A program made the position numbers and the translations under genes. This document shows positions 8,336 to 17,660 of a DNA stretch of 64,000 bases, in pieces. The notes beneath the pieces are model-generated. The model saw nothing but the letters and a program-made list of their open reading frames with translations. It was not told where the DNA came from and did not search any database. The stretch's first letter is position 1; every line of letters begins with the position of its first letter. Origin of the DNA: Starkeya sp. ORNL1 (GTDB lineage: Bacteria; Pseudomonadota; Alphaproteobacteria; Rhizobiales; Xanthobacteraceae); contig NZ_CP048834.1 in assembly GCF_012971745.1 (NCBI RefSeq), positions 1,798,001-1,862,000 on the forward strand, in the 5' to 3' direction.

Positions 8336-9120
8336 GTCTACCCCCCTGTAAAAGCAGAACAGATGACCGGTTTATCGGTAGAGGGCCGACCTACTCTTTA
8401 CGCGACCAAACCGTCTGCACGGCGTGACAAAGCGGTGCTCGAGCCGAGTGGCGCGACCACGGCGACAGTGCAGCGCTCGCCAGAATGCGAGCGCCAGCGT
8501 AACCAGAGCACGAGTGCTCCGGCCAACCGACCTTACGTTAGGTAAAGTTCATGAATTCGTGGCAGGGACCGCGCCCGTCACCCATAGCGAGTGCAACGAC
8601 GACAAACGGCCCTGCCCTCAAGTCAGCCACTTAATTCCCAGCGACCGGACATTAGCTTCGTTTTATTTCGATTTCAACTGCTAAATAATGAAATGGGATT
8701 ATTGCATGCTTTCCGCAAGCAATCGGCATGAAATTCCCCCAGTGACGGGAAAGGAGATATGAGGCGAATACATGAGATCAATAAAGTAATTTATCGACTC
8801 GTGCTCAGAACATTTGTCATCAAATGATAAGAATAACATCATTTTGTCAGTACATCGCCCTGACGATACTCGGCGGAATTAACTCTTAAATAGTTGAGTC
8901 GACTTTGACCCGGCCGCCGCTCACACCACAGGATCGCCACTATCCGACACAAAGCCGCCGCAATACCCGCAGTCGGACTGACAATCGAGCATCGAAAAAA
9001 GACATCTTGCAGCCAATTCGCGTGATTAACCACACGACCAGTTGCTGCCCGCGACACGTTGTGCCCACGTAAAACGGTAGGGAAGCACCATGTTTTCGCC
9101 GCGAAATCTACCGCGGAATA
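8336..9120. other. Gene-free, partly AT-rich stretch
   Basis: 785 bases without a supportable gene, between two minus-strand genes. The left part (8336-8540) should hold the promoter of the fusion operon and contains an imperfect palindrome ACCTTACGTTAGGT at 8530-8543. From about 8630 to 8890 the base composition falls well below the surroundings, with an imperfect inverted repeat around TTTGTCATCAAATGA (8813-8827). This may be an old insertion or a regulatory region; nothing decisive is visible. Confidence 0.5.
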
Positions 9121-11349
9121 CTAGCGCCTGAGCTTGTCGAGCGTGATCGGCAGGTCGCGTACCCGGGTGCCGGTGGCGTGGTACACCGCGTTCGCAATCG
9201 CCGCCGCCACGCCGACAATGCCGATCTCGCCGAGGCCCTTGACGCCCAGCCCGTTGATGGTCGGGTCCTGCTCCTCCACGAAGATCACCTCGATGTCGTG
9301 CACGTCGGCATGCACCGGCACGGCATATTCCGCGAGGTCGGCGTTCATCACCCGGCCGAAGCCGTGGTCCAGCACGGTCTGCTCGTGCAGCGCCATGCCG
9401 ATGCCCCACACCACCCCGCCCATGATCTGGCTGTGCGCGGTCTTGGCGTTCAGGATGCGCCCGGCTGCGACCGCGCTCACCACCCGGGTCACGCGGATGA
9501 TGCCGATCTCCTCGTCCACCTTCACCTCGGCAAACACCGCCGCATGGGCGTTGTGCGCCTTGGAATGGTCGTCGTCGAACTTGGTGGTCTTCAGCTGGTC
9601 GATGCGCTCCGCGCCGCCATGGCGCATGGCGTCGCTGATCGAGACGCCGCGCGAGGCGTCGCGCTTGCTCACCAGCCGGCCGCCGGCCAGCTCCACCTCG
9701 TCGGCGCGAAGGCCGGCCAGCGGCGAGCCCGGCATTGAGCCGGCGAGTTTCAACACCTCGTCGCGGATCGCCTCGGCCGTGGTCACGATGCCGTTCGAGA
9801 TCGAGGCGGCAAGCCAGGAGCCGCCTTCGATCGGGCATTGCGGCAGGGTGGAATCGCCGAGCCGCACGCTGATGCTCTCCATCGGCAGGCCCAGCATGTC
9901 CGCCGCCACCTGCGCCATGATGGTGTAGGTGCCGGTGCCGATATCGGAGGCCGCGCTCGATACCTCGGCATGGCCATTGGCGGAGAGCACGATGCGCACC
10001 GCGACCGGCACCTGCAGCGCCTCCCATATGCCGGAGCCCATGCCCCAGCCGACCAGTTCCCTGCCCTCGCGGGTCGAACGCGGCGCCGGGTTGCGCTTCG
10101 CCCAGCCGAACGCCCGTGCGCCCTCTTCGTAGCAGGCGCGCAGGTTCTTGCTGCTGTAGGGACGGTCGTGGTGCTGCTCGCGGTCGGAATAGCAGCGCCG
10201 CCGCAATTCCAGCGGGTCGATCTCGAGCTTGATGGCGAGCTCGTCCATCGCGCTCTCCAGCGCGAACATGGCGGTCGCCGCGCTGGGGCAGCGCATGTCG
10301 CACGAGGTCGGCAAATCGAGCCGCGCCAGCCGGTGCCGGTAGAGTGCATTGCTGGATTTGTAGAGCAGGCCGGACCAGCCGGTCTCCTGCCGGAAGAAGT
10401 CCTCATATTGCGAGGTGATGGTCACCGCGTCGTGGGCGATGGCGTCCAGCGTGCCCTCGCCGGTCGCACCCAGCTCGATCTTCTGGATCATGGCGGGGCG
10501 ATAGCCGAGCCCGTACATCTGCTGGCGGGTCAGCACCAGGCGCACCGAGCGCTCCAGCCCCAGCGCGGCGAGCACCGCCAGCACCACCTGGTATTGCGGC
10601 CTGAGGCCCGCCCCGAAGCCGCCGCCCATATAGGCGGAGGTCACCCGCACATCCTCGGACTTCAATTCGAGCACGCTGCACACATAGCGCTGCACGTTCT
10701 GCACGCCCTGGGTCTTGTCGTGCACGGTGAGCTTGCCCCCGCCCTCCCACACCACGGTGGTGGCGAACAGCTCCATCGGATTGTGGTGCTCGATCGGCGT
10801 CGAATATTCGCCGGCATGGCGCACCGCGGCCGCCGCATAGGCCGCCAGCGCGTCGCCGCGCGGGAATTGCGGGCCGAAGATGCTGTCCGGCGGCGTGGCG
10901 GTGGGCTCCAGCACCACATCCTCGTGGGTGCCGAACACATCGGTGGCGTGCGGCTCCTCCTCATAGGTCACGCGCACCAGCGAGGCGGCGTAGCGCGCGA
11001 TCTCGGCCTCCTCCGCCACCACGAGGGCGACCGGCTGGCCGTTGAAGACGATGAGGTCGTCATGGAGCGGGCGGAACGGCGAGCCCTTCGGCGCCGCGTC
11101 GTCGCTGTACGCCTCGTCGCTGCGCGCCATGTGCGGGCGGTGCTGGTGGGAGAACACGTCGAGCACGCCGGCCACCCGCAGCGCCGCGCCGGCATCGATG
11201 CCGACGATGCGGCCCTTGGCGATGCTGGAGGTGACGACATAGCCATGGGCGAGGCCGGGCGTATTGTGCTCCGCCGCGTATTTGGCGGCGCCGGTCACCT
11301 TGGCGCGGCCGTCAATGCGGGAGGCGCCGGTTCCGATGTATTTTTCCAT
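9121..11349 (-). CDS. Molybdopterin-binding subunit of an aldehyde oxidase/xanthine dehydrogenase-type enzyme (PaoC/YagR-like)
   Basis: Encodes 742 aa, the large subunit of a three-subunit molybdenum hydroxylase, which adds an oxygen from water to aldehydes or N-heterocycles. The N-terminal hammerhead domain starts GTGASRIDGRAKVTGAAKYA; the Mo domain has GGGFGAGLRPQYQ and AFALESAMDELA-type signatures, and near the C-terminus GLGEIG supplies the catalytic Glu of the family. It has no Tat signal. Last gene of a tight minus-strand operon (gap 6 bases after the FAD subunit). The subunit order and the FeS-carrying FAD subunit match the E. coli PaoABC type, so an aldehyde substrate is likely but not proven. 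Confidence 0.92.
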   Translation of the reverse strand: MEKYIGTGASRIDGRAKVTGAAKYAAEHNTPGLAHGYVVTSSIAKGRIVGIDAGAALRVAGVLDVFSHQHRPHMARSDEAYSDDAAPKGSPFRPLHDDLIVFNGQPVALVVAEEAEIARYAASLVRVTYEEEPHATDVFGTHEDVVLEPTATPPDSIFGPQFPRGDALAAYAAAAVRHAGEYSTPIEHHNPMELFATTVVWEGGGKLTVHDKTQGVQNVQRYVCSVLELKSEDVRVTSAYMGGGFGAGLRPQYQVVLAVLAALGLERSVRLVLTRQQMYGLGYRPAMIQKIELGATGEGTLDAIAHDAVTITSQYEDFFRQETGWSGLLYKSSNALYRHRLARLDLPTSCDMRCPSAATAMFALESAMDELAIKLEIDPLELRRRCYSDREQHHDRPYSSKNLRACYEEGARAFGWAKRNPAPRSTREGRELVGWGMGSGIWEALQVPVAVRIVLSANGHAEVSSAASDIGTGTYTIMAQVAADMLGLPMESISVRLGDSTLPQCPIEGGSWLAASISNGIVTTAEAIRDEVLKLAGSMPGSPLAGLRADEVELAGGRLVSKRDASRGVSISDAMRHGGAERIDQLKTTKFDDDHSKAHNAHAAVFAEVKVDEEIGIIRVTRVVSAVAAGRILNAKTAHSQIMGGVVWGIGMALHEQTVLDHGFGRVMNADLAEYAVPVHADVHDIEVIFVEEQDPTINGLGVKGLGEIGIVGVAAAIANAVYHATGTRVRDLPITLDKLRR

Positions 11350-11355
11350 GGCTGC

Positions 11356-12372
11356 TCACCGGATCCTCTTGTCGGATTGCGACTGCGGCGTCGCATTCGC
11401 CGCCTGGGTCAGCGTGCGCACGATCGCCCGCCGGGCGAGGTCGATCTTGAAGCTGTTATGGGCAAAGCCCTTCGCGGCGTGCAGCAGCACGTCGGCGGCC
11501 CGCCCGAAGCTCGCCGGTCCCGGCTCCTGCCCCTGCAGCGCCGCCTCCGCCGCGCGGTCGCGCCACGGCTTGTGCGCCACGCCGCCGAGTGCGAGCCGCG
11601 CCTCGCGGATCCGCCCGCCGCTGAGGTCCAGCGCTGCCGCCACCGACACCAGCGCGAACGCATAAGAGAGGCGGTCGCGGATCTTCAGGTAGGAGTAGTT
11701 GGCGGCAAAGCCCCGCGCCGGCAGTTCGATGGCGACGATCAGTTCGTCGGGCGCCAGGTTGGTGTCGCGCTGCGGGGTGTCGCCGGGCAGCCGGTGGAAG
11801 TCGGCAAAGGCGATGGCGCGCTCGCCGGAAGGCCCGGCCACCCGCACCTTTGCATCGAGCGCGGCAAGCGCCACGCACATGTCGGAGGGGTGGGTGGCGA
11901 TGCAGGCCTCGCTGGTGCCGAGTATGGCGTGCATGCGGTTATGGCCGGCAATCGCTGAGCAGCCGCTGCCGGGCTCGCGTTTATTGCAGGGCGTCACGGT
12001 GTCGTAGAAATAGGCGCAGCGGGTGCGCTGCAAGAGGTTGCCGCCGGTCGAGGCCATGTTGCGCAGCTGCTGCGAGGCGCCGGCGAGGATGGCGCTGCCA
12101 AGCAGCGGATAGCGCTGCGCGATCAAAGGGTGATAGGCGAGGTCGGAATTCGGCACCAGCGCGCCGATGCGAAGGCCGCCTTCCGCGGTGTCCTCGACGG
12201 TCTTCAGCGGCAGCCGCGAGATGTCGATCAGCCGCTCCGGCCGCATCACATCCTTGCGCATCAGGTCGATCAAATTGGTGCCGCCGGCGATGAATTTGGC
12301 ACCCGGCGCGGCCGCGATCTGCCGCACCGCGTCGGCCACGTCGCTGGCCCGCGCATACTGGAAATTGATCAT
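11356..12372 (-). CDS. FAD-binding subunit of the molybdenum hydroxylase (PaoB-like)
   Basis: Encodes 338 aa. The FAD_binding_5 domain shows the pyrophosphate loops AGGTNLIDLM and TGGNLLQRTRC, followed by the CO-dehydrogenase flavoprotein C-terminal domain. A Cys cluster (RTRCAYFYDTVTPCNKR with a further GSGCSAI) matches the extra 4Fe-4S site known in PaoB-type subunits and absent from ordinary xanthine dehydrogenase FAD chains. Its ATG (12372) overlaps the stop of the 2Fe-2S gene as ATGA, so translation is coupled. It passes electrons from the 2Fe-2S subunit to FAD. Confidence 0.92.
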   Translation of the reverse strand: MINFQYARASDVADAVRQIAAAPGAKFIAGGTNLIDLMRKDVMRPERLIDISRLPLKTVEDTAEGGLRIGALVPNSDLAYHPLIAQRYPLLGSAILAGASQQLRNMASTGGNLLQRTRCAYFYDTVTPCNKREPGSGCSAIAGHNRMHAILGTSEACIATHPSDMCVALAALDAKVRVAGPSGERAIAFADFHRLPGDTPQRDTNLAPDELIVAIELPARGFAANYSYLKIRDRLSYAFALVSVAAALDLSGGRIREARLALGGVAHKPWRDRAAEAALQGQEPGPASFGRAADVLLHAAKGFAHNSFKIDLARRAIVRTLTQAANATPQSQSDKRIR

Positions 12373-12923
12373 GGCCGCGCCCCCTGCCGGGTATTCGCCG
12401 GCTGGTTGCTGGCGACGAGTTCGCCCATCGCCTGCTGGATCGCCGCGAGGATGTTGGGGTAGGCGCCGCAGCGGCAGAGATTGCCGCTCATCAGCTCGCG
12501 GATCTCGTCCGCGGTGTGCGCCTTGCCCTCGCTGATCAGGCCGACCGCCGAGCAGATCTGCCCGGGGGTACAGTAGCCGCACTGGAAGGCATCATGGTCG
12601 ATGAAGGCCTGCTGCACCGGATGCAGCGTCCCGTCGGTCTCCAGCCCTTCGACGGTGGTGACCTCGGCACCGTCCTTCATCACCGCGAAGGTGAGGCAGG
12701 AGACGATGCGCCGGCCTTCCACCAGCACCGTGCAGGCGCCGCACTGGCCGTGGTCGCAGCCCTTCTTGGTGCCGGTGAGGTCGAGATGGTCGCGCAGCGC
12801 GTCGAGCAGGCTGGTCCAGGGCGCCACCTTCAGCGCCCTCGCCTCGCCATTGACCACCAGCGTGATCTGGATCTTGTCTGGCGCGGGGATTGTCGGCCCC
12901 GCCACGGCTTGTGCTCGTTCCAT
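12369..12923 (-). CDS. 2Fe-2S subunit of the molybdenum hydroxylase (PaoA-like)
   Basis: Encodes 184 aa from ATG 12923. The plant-ferredoxin-like N-terminal cluster is GCDHGQCGACTVLVEG...SCL and the C-terminal helical cluster is CGYCTPGQI...CRCGAYPNI, giving the eight Cys of two 2Fe-2S centres. E. coli PaoA carries a Tat signal; here the N-terminus (MERAQAVAGPTIPAPDK) has no twin Arg and no hydrophobic stretch, so the enzyme is probably cytoplasmic. First gene of the operon, overlapping the FAD gene by 4 bases. No dedicated XdhC or MocA-type maturation gene lies nearby. Confidence 0.92.
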   Translation of the reverse strand: MERAQAVAGPTIPAPDKIQITLVVNGEARALKVAPWTSLLDALRDHLDLTGTKKGCDHGQCGACTVLVEGRRIVSCLTFAVMKDGAEVTTVEGLETDGTLHPVQQAFIDHDAFQCGYCTPGQICSAVGLISEGKAHTADEIRELMSGNLCRCGAYPNILAAIQQAMGELVASNQPANTRQGARP

Positions 12924-13167
12924 TTGCGATTTTCTCCGCAACGGTCGAGGGGCAAGCGGCCCCGAGGGAATTCACCTCGTTATCGGTAGATCAGCCGCCG
13001 CAGTTGAAATCGGATGCGGCGGCGCCGTCAAGCCAGCTTGGAAGCCTTCCAGGCTGACCCGAGGCCGGCGTCGTTCGACGCTCGCTACGCTGGCACCGCC
13101 GGATGGCGTGGTCTTTTCAAAACGAACGGCATGCGGTGCGATGGCGGTGGCGGGTGCGCTGCTTCAA

Positions 13168-13260
13168 CATCCTTCGAGGCTCGCTGTGCTCGCACCTCAG
13201 GATGACGTGGTTATAAATACGACGTCATCCTGAGGTGCCGCGAAGCGGCCTCGAAGGATA
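13168..13260. repeat. REP-A pair 1
   Basis: CATCCTTCGAGG...CACCTCAGGATGA, short AT spacer, then the inverted half. Left inner segment CTCGCTGTGCTCG, right stem CCGCGAAGCGG. It lies in the 430-base gap between two divergent genes (12923 and 13354); the rest of the gap shows no gene. Confidence 0.85.
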
Positions 13261-13353
13261 CCCACCCCAGCGCACCACCCCACCTCCGCCCCCGCATTGC
13301 CCTCCCCCACCCGCCCGCATAGCCTGCCGACGAATCCACCCGGGAAGCACCCC

Positions 13354-14733
13354 ATGCGCGCGCTGGACATCTCCAACCAGGAACTCTCCGCTCTGCTGGA
13401 GCAAGCCGCCGGCCTCGCCAGCGCCTACTGGGCCGGCGTCGAGCAGCGCCCCGCCTATCCGTCGACCAGCGGCGAGACCACGGCGCGGCTGTTCTCCCGG
13501 CCCTGGGCGGAAGACGGCCGCGGGGCCGAAGTGCTCGGCGATTTCACCACCATCGCCGACCATATCCGCCCGTCCGGCGGCAAGTTCTTCGGCTATGTGT
13601 TCGGCTCCGGCGAGCCGGTCGGCGCCATCAGCGAGTTGCTGGCGGCGGTGCTGAACCAGAACGTCACGGCGTGGCGCTCGGCGCCCGCCGCGGTCGCCAT
13701 CGAGCAGGCCGTGGTCGGCTGGCTGGCCGAGGCGGTCGGCTGCGCCGGCTTCACCGGAAGTCTCTGCGGCGGCGGCTCGGCCGCCAATCTCATGGCGCTC
13801 GCCATGGCCCGCGAGGCGACGCTGCCGGCAAACGAGGACGGCGCCCGGCCGGGCGTCATCTACGCCTCCGAGCAGGTGCACATGTCGATCCCCAAGGCGG
13901 TGGCGCTGCTGGGGCTCGGCCGCAAGAACCTGCGGCTGATCCCGGTGGATGCCAGTTTCCGCATGCGGATGGGTGCGCTCGAGGCGGCCATCGCGCGGGA
14001 CCGCGCGGCGGGCCGCACCCCGATCGCCATCGTCGCCACCGCGGGCACGGTGGCGACCGGCGCCATCGATCCGCTGCCGGAGATAGCGGCGCTCGCCCGG
14101 CGCGAGGGGCTGTGGATGCATGTCGACGGTGCCTATGGCGGCCTCGCCGCGCTCGCCGCGCCCGAGCAGTTCGAGGGGCTGGCGCAGGCGGATTCGCTGT
14201 CGCTCGACGCCCATAAATGGCTGTACCAGCCGGTCGATTGCGGCTGCCTGCTGTTCCGCGATGCCGGCGTGGCGCGCGAGACCTTCGCGCACAGCGGCGA
14301 TTATGTGAAGGCGCTCAACCAGAGCCCCGGCGAGGTGTTCGCCTTCTTCGAGGAATCGATCGAGCTGTCGCGCCGCTTCCGCGCGCTGAAGCTGTGGATG
14401 TCGCTGCAATATCACGGCCGCCGCGCCTTCCGCGACGCCATCGGCCGCGACCTTGCCCATGCCCGGCTGCTGGCCGACAGCGTGACGGCGCACCCCGAGC
14501 TGGAACTGCTCGCCCCGGTGCCGCTCAGCGCGGTGTGCTTCCGCCACCGCGCCAAGGACAATGAGGCGATCCTGCGCCGCGTGATCGCCCGCCGCCGGGT
14601 GTTCATCTCGAACGCCACCATCGATGGCGGGTTCGCGCTGCGGGCGTGCTTCGTCAACCACCGCACCACCGAGGAGGACGTGGCGGCGATCGTGTCCGAG
14701 GTGATCGCGGCGGCGGCGGAGTTGAACGAGTAG
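13354..14733 (+). CDS. PLP-dependent group II decarboxylase
   Basis: Encodes 459 aa, the size of group II pyridoxal-phosphate decarboxylases (aromatic L-amino acid, glutamate, diaminobutyrate type). The Asp that pairs with the pyridine nitrogen is in HVDGAYGG, and Lys288 in SLDAHKW forms the Schiff base. The N-terminal YPSTSGETTAR and the SLCGGGSAANLMAL segment also fit. Family members remove CO2 from an amino acid to give an amine; which one cannot be told, though the aromatic-type active-site pattern is closest. ATG 13354 follows GGGAAG; the longer in-frame start lies in Pro-rich, non-coding-like sequence. Monocistronic, followed by REP-A. Confidence 0.88.
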   Translation: MRALDISNQELSALLEQAAGLASAYWAGVEQRPAYPSTSGETTARLFSRPWAEDGRGAEVLGDFTTIADHIRPSGGKFFGYVFGSGEPVGAISELLAAVLNQNVTAWRSAPAAVAIEQAVVGWLAEAVGCAGFTGSLCGGGSAANLMALAMAREATLPANEDGARPGVIYASEQVHMSIPKAVALLGLGRKNLRLIPVDASFRMRMGALEAAIARDRAAGRTPIAIVATAGTVATGAIDPLPEIAALARREGLWMHVDGAYGGLAALAAPEQFEGLAQADSLSLDAHKWLYQPVDCGCLLFRDAGVARETFAHSGDYVKALNQSPGEVFAFFEESIELSRRFRALKLWMSLQYHGRRAFRDAIGRDLAHARLLADSVTAHPELELLAPVPLSAVCFRHRAKDNEAILRRVIARRRVFISNATIDGGFALRACFVNHRTTEEDVAAIVSEVIAAAAELNE

Positions 14734-14754
14734 CCGGGTGTCGCTCGGCTTGAG

Positions 14755-14859
14755 CATCCTTCGAGGCCCACGCGAGGCGTGGGCACCTCAGGATGAGGTT
14801 CATCTTAAAAAGAACAACCTCATCCTGAGGTGCCCGCCATCGGCGGGCCTCGAAGGATG
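14755..14859. repeat. REP-A pair 2
   Basis: Left stem CCCACGCGAGGCGTGGG, right stem CCCGCCATCGGCGGG. Lies between the convergent 3' ends of the decarboxylase and the EEP-family gene. Confidence 0.85.
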
Positions 14860-14884
14860 CCCATCCCCGAGCACCGCCCCCAAC

Positions 14885-15847
14885 TCACCCACTGACCAAC
14901 CCAACCTTGTCGAAGCTCGCGAGCACGCCGAAATGGTCGGAGATGAACCGGCCATTGCGCTGGATGCGCAGCACCTCGACCTTCGAGACGATCGGGATCG
15001 CGCTGTGCTCGGCCTTGAGCAGCACATAGTCGAGACGCTCGTTTCGCGCCGGCCGGTCATCGGCATCCTCGTGGAAGCTGGTGTCGGTCACCACCGTGGG
15101 CCCGCTTTCAATGGAGTTGCCGACCAGCGTCCAGCAATCGCACACCCCGCCGAGCCCGATCAGCAGCCTGGCGTAATGCTGCGGCACGTGGGCGGGAATA
15201 TTGAGGTCGCCCATGATGAGCTTCGGAATCCTGGGCAGGCCGTGCGTGCCGATGAACACATTCATATTGTGGATCTGGCTATAGAGCGTGCTCACCCCGT
15301 CGCCGGTCGAGATGTCCTGCGCGTGCGTGTAGAACACATCGACCGGCGTCGGCCAGGACGCGGCCTGGATCCGGATATGGATCATCCCCTTGTTGGCGAA
15401 GCAGTCGGGGCCGTCGCAGTCGCGATAGATGAAATCATGCGCGACCGTAATCGGATGCCGGCTCAGCAACAGCAGCCCGCCATCGGATTCGAGATCGGCC
15501 TCGTCGGGCCCCTCGCGGAAGAACGGATAAATGTGTCTGAGGCTGTTGCGGATGGTTTTGCGCTCGCCATCGGAGAACACCTCGCAGAGGCCGACGACGT
15601 CGGGAAACCGGGCGCTGATCTGGGCGATGATCTCGGCAATGGCGCCGTCGCGGTCAGTGCCGAGATAATTTCCCGGAGCCACCAGCAGCGCCATGTTGTG
15701 CGTCATGACGGAGAGCGTCATCGGCTGCACCGATAGCTGGATCCTGCCAGCCGGGCGCCTCAGGAGTGCGCGCAGGCTGGAAGGATTGGCCGGTCCCGCC
15801 GTGATGTGACGACCCAGTTGCCGAACCGAAAGCGTCGTGCCCGCCAT
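14885..15847 (-). CDS. Endonuclease/exonuclease/phosphatase (EEP) family protein
   Basis: Encodes 320 aa. The EEP fold is shown by MTHNMALL at the first strand, VVGLCEVF (metal-binding Glu), MGDLNIP (catalytic Asp and Asn) and RNERLDYVL...SDHFGVLASF (the final Asp-His pair). These are metal-dependent phosphodiesterases acting on DNA, phosphoinositides or sphingomyelin. The first 45 residues carry no clear signal peptide. ATG 15847 has AGGAAGGG upstream. The neighbour at 15909 is on the same strand 61 bases upstream and may be co-transcribed. Substrate unknown. Confidence 0.85.
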   Translation of the reverse strand: MAGTTLSVRQLGRHITAGPANPSSLRALLRRPAGRIQLSVQPMTLSVMTHNMALLVAPGNYLGTDRDGAIAEIIAQISARFPDVVGLCEVFSDGERKTIRNSLRHIYPFFREGPDEADLESDGGLLLLSRHPITVAHDFIYRDCDGPDCFANKGMIHIRIQAASWPTPVDVFYTHAQDISTGDGVSTLYSQIHNMNVFIGTHGLPRIPKLIMGDLNIPAHVPQHYARLLIGLGGVCDCWTLVGNSIESGPTVVTDTSFHEDADDRPARNERLDYVLLKAEHSAIPIVSKVEVLRIQRNGRFISDHFGVLASFDKVGLVSG

Positions 15848-15908
15848 GGCGCTGCACCCTTCCTGCTTCAACGCGTTTCCTGGATAGGCACGTTCCGGAT
15901 AGGCAACG

Positions 15909-16550
15909 CTATTGGCGGTCCTCGACGACAACGACAATCGTGCTGCCTCGGGGCATGGCCGTGCCCGCGGGCGGCTCGCTCCACGCAACATTCTTATAGA
16001 AGAGAACTTCCGGGTCATAATCGGACGGGCCGCCCTGGAAATTGTTTCCCTGCCGGTCGCGATACTGGATAGTAAATCCGAGCGAAGAGGCCGACATCAG
16101 CCACATGCCCATGTCGTCGCCGTTCTCGACCTCTTCCACGGTGCCCCACGGCGGTACGATCGACGCGTTGACGAGCGCCACCAGCGATTCCAGCGTGCGC
16201 TCGAGGCGCGTGAAACGCTCGGCATCGAGCGCCGGCGAACTGCGGATCTGATCCTTGATCCCCTTGATCACCTGCGAAAGGTTCTGCGGGCTTGAACTCG
16301 ACGTCGCCCAGCGGATGTCGCCCGCGACATTCAGATTGCCGCCCATGGAAACGCCGCCCGGATAGTCACCATTGAAGTTGATGCTCAATCCGTCGGTGGA
16401 ATCATGAACCAGCGCCCGGCGATGACCGCCGGTCTGGCGGCGGCGGCCCGGGGCGTCGAGCATCAGGTCGGAGGCCGTCGTCTTCAGGACGCTGCCCTCG
16501 ATGATGAGCCAGTTGCCGTCACCTTCGTCGAGCTTGATGTCCGTCGCCAT
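15909..16550 (-). CDS. Hypothetical protein with PASTA-like C-terminus
   Basis: Encodes 213 aa, soluble. The N-terminal 90 residues are polar beta-rich (NWLIIEGSVLKTTASDLML, GLSINFNGDYPGGVSMGG); about 95-140 form a helix (ERFTRLERTLESLVALVNAS); the final stretch, DPEVLFYKNVAWSEPPAGTA followed by MPRGSTIVVVVE, has the rhythm of a PASTA repeat. No signal peptide, which is odd because PASTA domains are usually outside the cell. ATG 16550 has GGGAG upstream. It may share a transcript with the EEP-family gene. Function unknown. Confidence 0.65.
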   Translation of the reverse strand: MATDIKLDEGDGNWLIIEGSVLKTTASDLMLDAPGRRRQTGGHRRALVHDSTDGLSINFNGDYPGGVSMGGNLNVAGDIRWATSSSSPQNLSQVIKGIKDQIRSSPALDAERFTRLERTLESLVALVNASIVPPWGTVEEVENGDDMGMWLMSASSLGFTIQYRDRQGNNFQGGPSDYDPEVLFYKNVAWSEPPAGTAMPRGSTIVVVVEDRQ

Positions 16551-16728
16551 GCGCGCTGTCTCCCGTCGCCGATCATTCCGGTTGTGGCTGTCTTCGCGGT
16601 ACGCCGAGGCAGCCAGTCTGCTCGGCCGCCGGCGCATGGTCCAGTCGGAATTACGTTCCGGAAGGTCTCGGCTTGACACCGCGCGCGCCAAAGTGCCGGA
16701 TCGCCGCGACTCAAGCCGGGAGACCCCC

Positions 16729-16917
16729 ATGACCAATTTCTGCCGCCTGCGACGAACCGAGGATGGGGACTTCATCTATGTGAACCCGGAGGCCGTCCGC
16801 TTCCTGACCAAGTCCGGCCGCGGCACCACCATCTGGTTCGCCGGCGACCACGGCATCGAAGTCGAAGGCGCTCCGGACCGGATCACGAAGATACTGGACG
16901 GGACGGATCGGGGGTGA
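16729..16917 (+). CDS. Very small beta protein, FlbD-like pattern
   Basis: Encodes 62 aa. The ATG at 16729 has CCGGGAG nine bases upstream. The pattern FIYVNPEAVRFL...TTIWFAGDHGIEVEG...ITKIL gives three or four short strands with alternating hydrophobics, like the roughly 60-residue FlbD-type proteins, but no flagellar gene is near. It is divergent from the PASTA-like gene, sharing a 178-base intergenic region. Family assignment is tentative. Confidence 0.6.
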   Translation: MTNFCRLRRTEDGDFIYVNPEAVRFLTKSGRGTTIWFAGDHGIEVEGAPDRITKILDGTDRG

Positions 16918-16933
16918 GGGTCATCTGCTTGAG

Positions 16934-17028
16934 CATCCTTCGAGGCTCGCAAACGCTCGCACCTCAGGATGACGTGGTTTTTAAACGCGACGTCATCCTG
17001 AGGTGCCGCGAAGCGGCCTCGAAGGATG
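16934..17028. repeat. REP-A pair 3
   Basis: Left inner segment CTCGCAAACGCTCG, right stem CCGCGAAGCGG. Between convergent genes ending at 16917 and 17047. Confidence 0.85.
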
Positions 17029-17046
17029 CCCACCCCCGACCACTCC

Positions 17047-17631
17047 TCACCCCACCCGCTCCGCATAGCCAAACCCCACCGCCAGTTCATCGAGGCTCAT
17101 CCGCAGCAGCCAGCCCAGCCGGTCCCGGCCCCGCGCCGTCGGCGTGCCCATGGCGTGGGCGATCTGGGCGATGCTCAGGCCCTGCTCCAGCATGAGCCGC
17201 GCCACCAGGGCCGGCTGCACGCCGAGGCCGGCCACGGCGCGGCGCAGCTCGCGGGCGGCGCGGAGCTGGCGGTCGGTGAGGCCCTCGAACGACAGTGCCC
17301 CGCCATCCACCCGCTCCTTCGTCGTGTCGAGCGCGCGCACGCCGGCAGTGCCGGCCTCCTCCAGCAGATGCTGCCAATGCCGGCCGGCGATGAACTGGTG
17401 CTCGTCGATCTGCCGCCGCGCCCACAGCGCGCCGAGCGGGTCGCCGCGCACATTGCGCGTCACGCGGATGCGAGCGTCGTCCTCGGGATCGCGCACCACG
17501 TCATCGAGCGTCACCGCGCCCGGCGGCGCGTCGAGCGCGCGGCGGTCGTGGTCCCAGCGGGCGGCTCCCCGCCTCGGTTGCCCACGCTCGCGCACATAGT
17601 CGGCGATATAGGCGTGGCCGGACTTCGCCAT
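17047..17631 (-). CDS. DUF6456-like / HTH-type protein of the phage module
   Basis: Encodes 194 aa. Residues about 60-190 are helical: ALWARRQIDEHQFIAGRHWQ, LTDRQLRAARELRRAVAGLG, an HTH-like stretch MLEQGLSIAQIAHAMGTPTA and RDRLGWLLRMSLDELAVGFG. This resembles the DUF6456 proteins of rhizobial genomes and the small DNA-binding proteins beside phage replication genes. ATG 17631 follows AGGAG. Last gene of the minus-strand phage-like operon; DNA binding is inferred. Confidence 0.65.
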   Translation of the reverse strand: MAKSGHAYIADYVRERGQPRRGAARWDHDRRALDAPPGAVTLDDVVRDPEDDARIRVTRNVRGDPLGALWARRQIDEHQFIAGRHWQHLLEEAGTAGVRALDTTKERVDGGALSFEGLTDRQLRAARELRRAVAGLGVQPALVARLMLEQGLSIAQIAHAMGTPTARGRDRLGWLLRMSLDELAVGFGYAERVG

Positions 17632-17660
17632 CGGCTGATCTCTCCTGCGAAACTTGGGAA

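Noticed and set aside
6917..8545. Plus-strand frame of 542 aa over the fusion gene
   Set aside because: Antisense to the clear flavin and methyltransferase motifs, with His/Gly/Arg-rich low-complexity translation.
8759..8827. 22-codon frame with AAGGAG before ATG in the AT-rich gap
   Set aside because: The spacing of two bases is too short for initiation and the peptide has no support.
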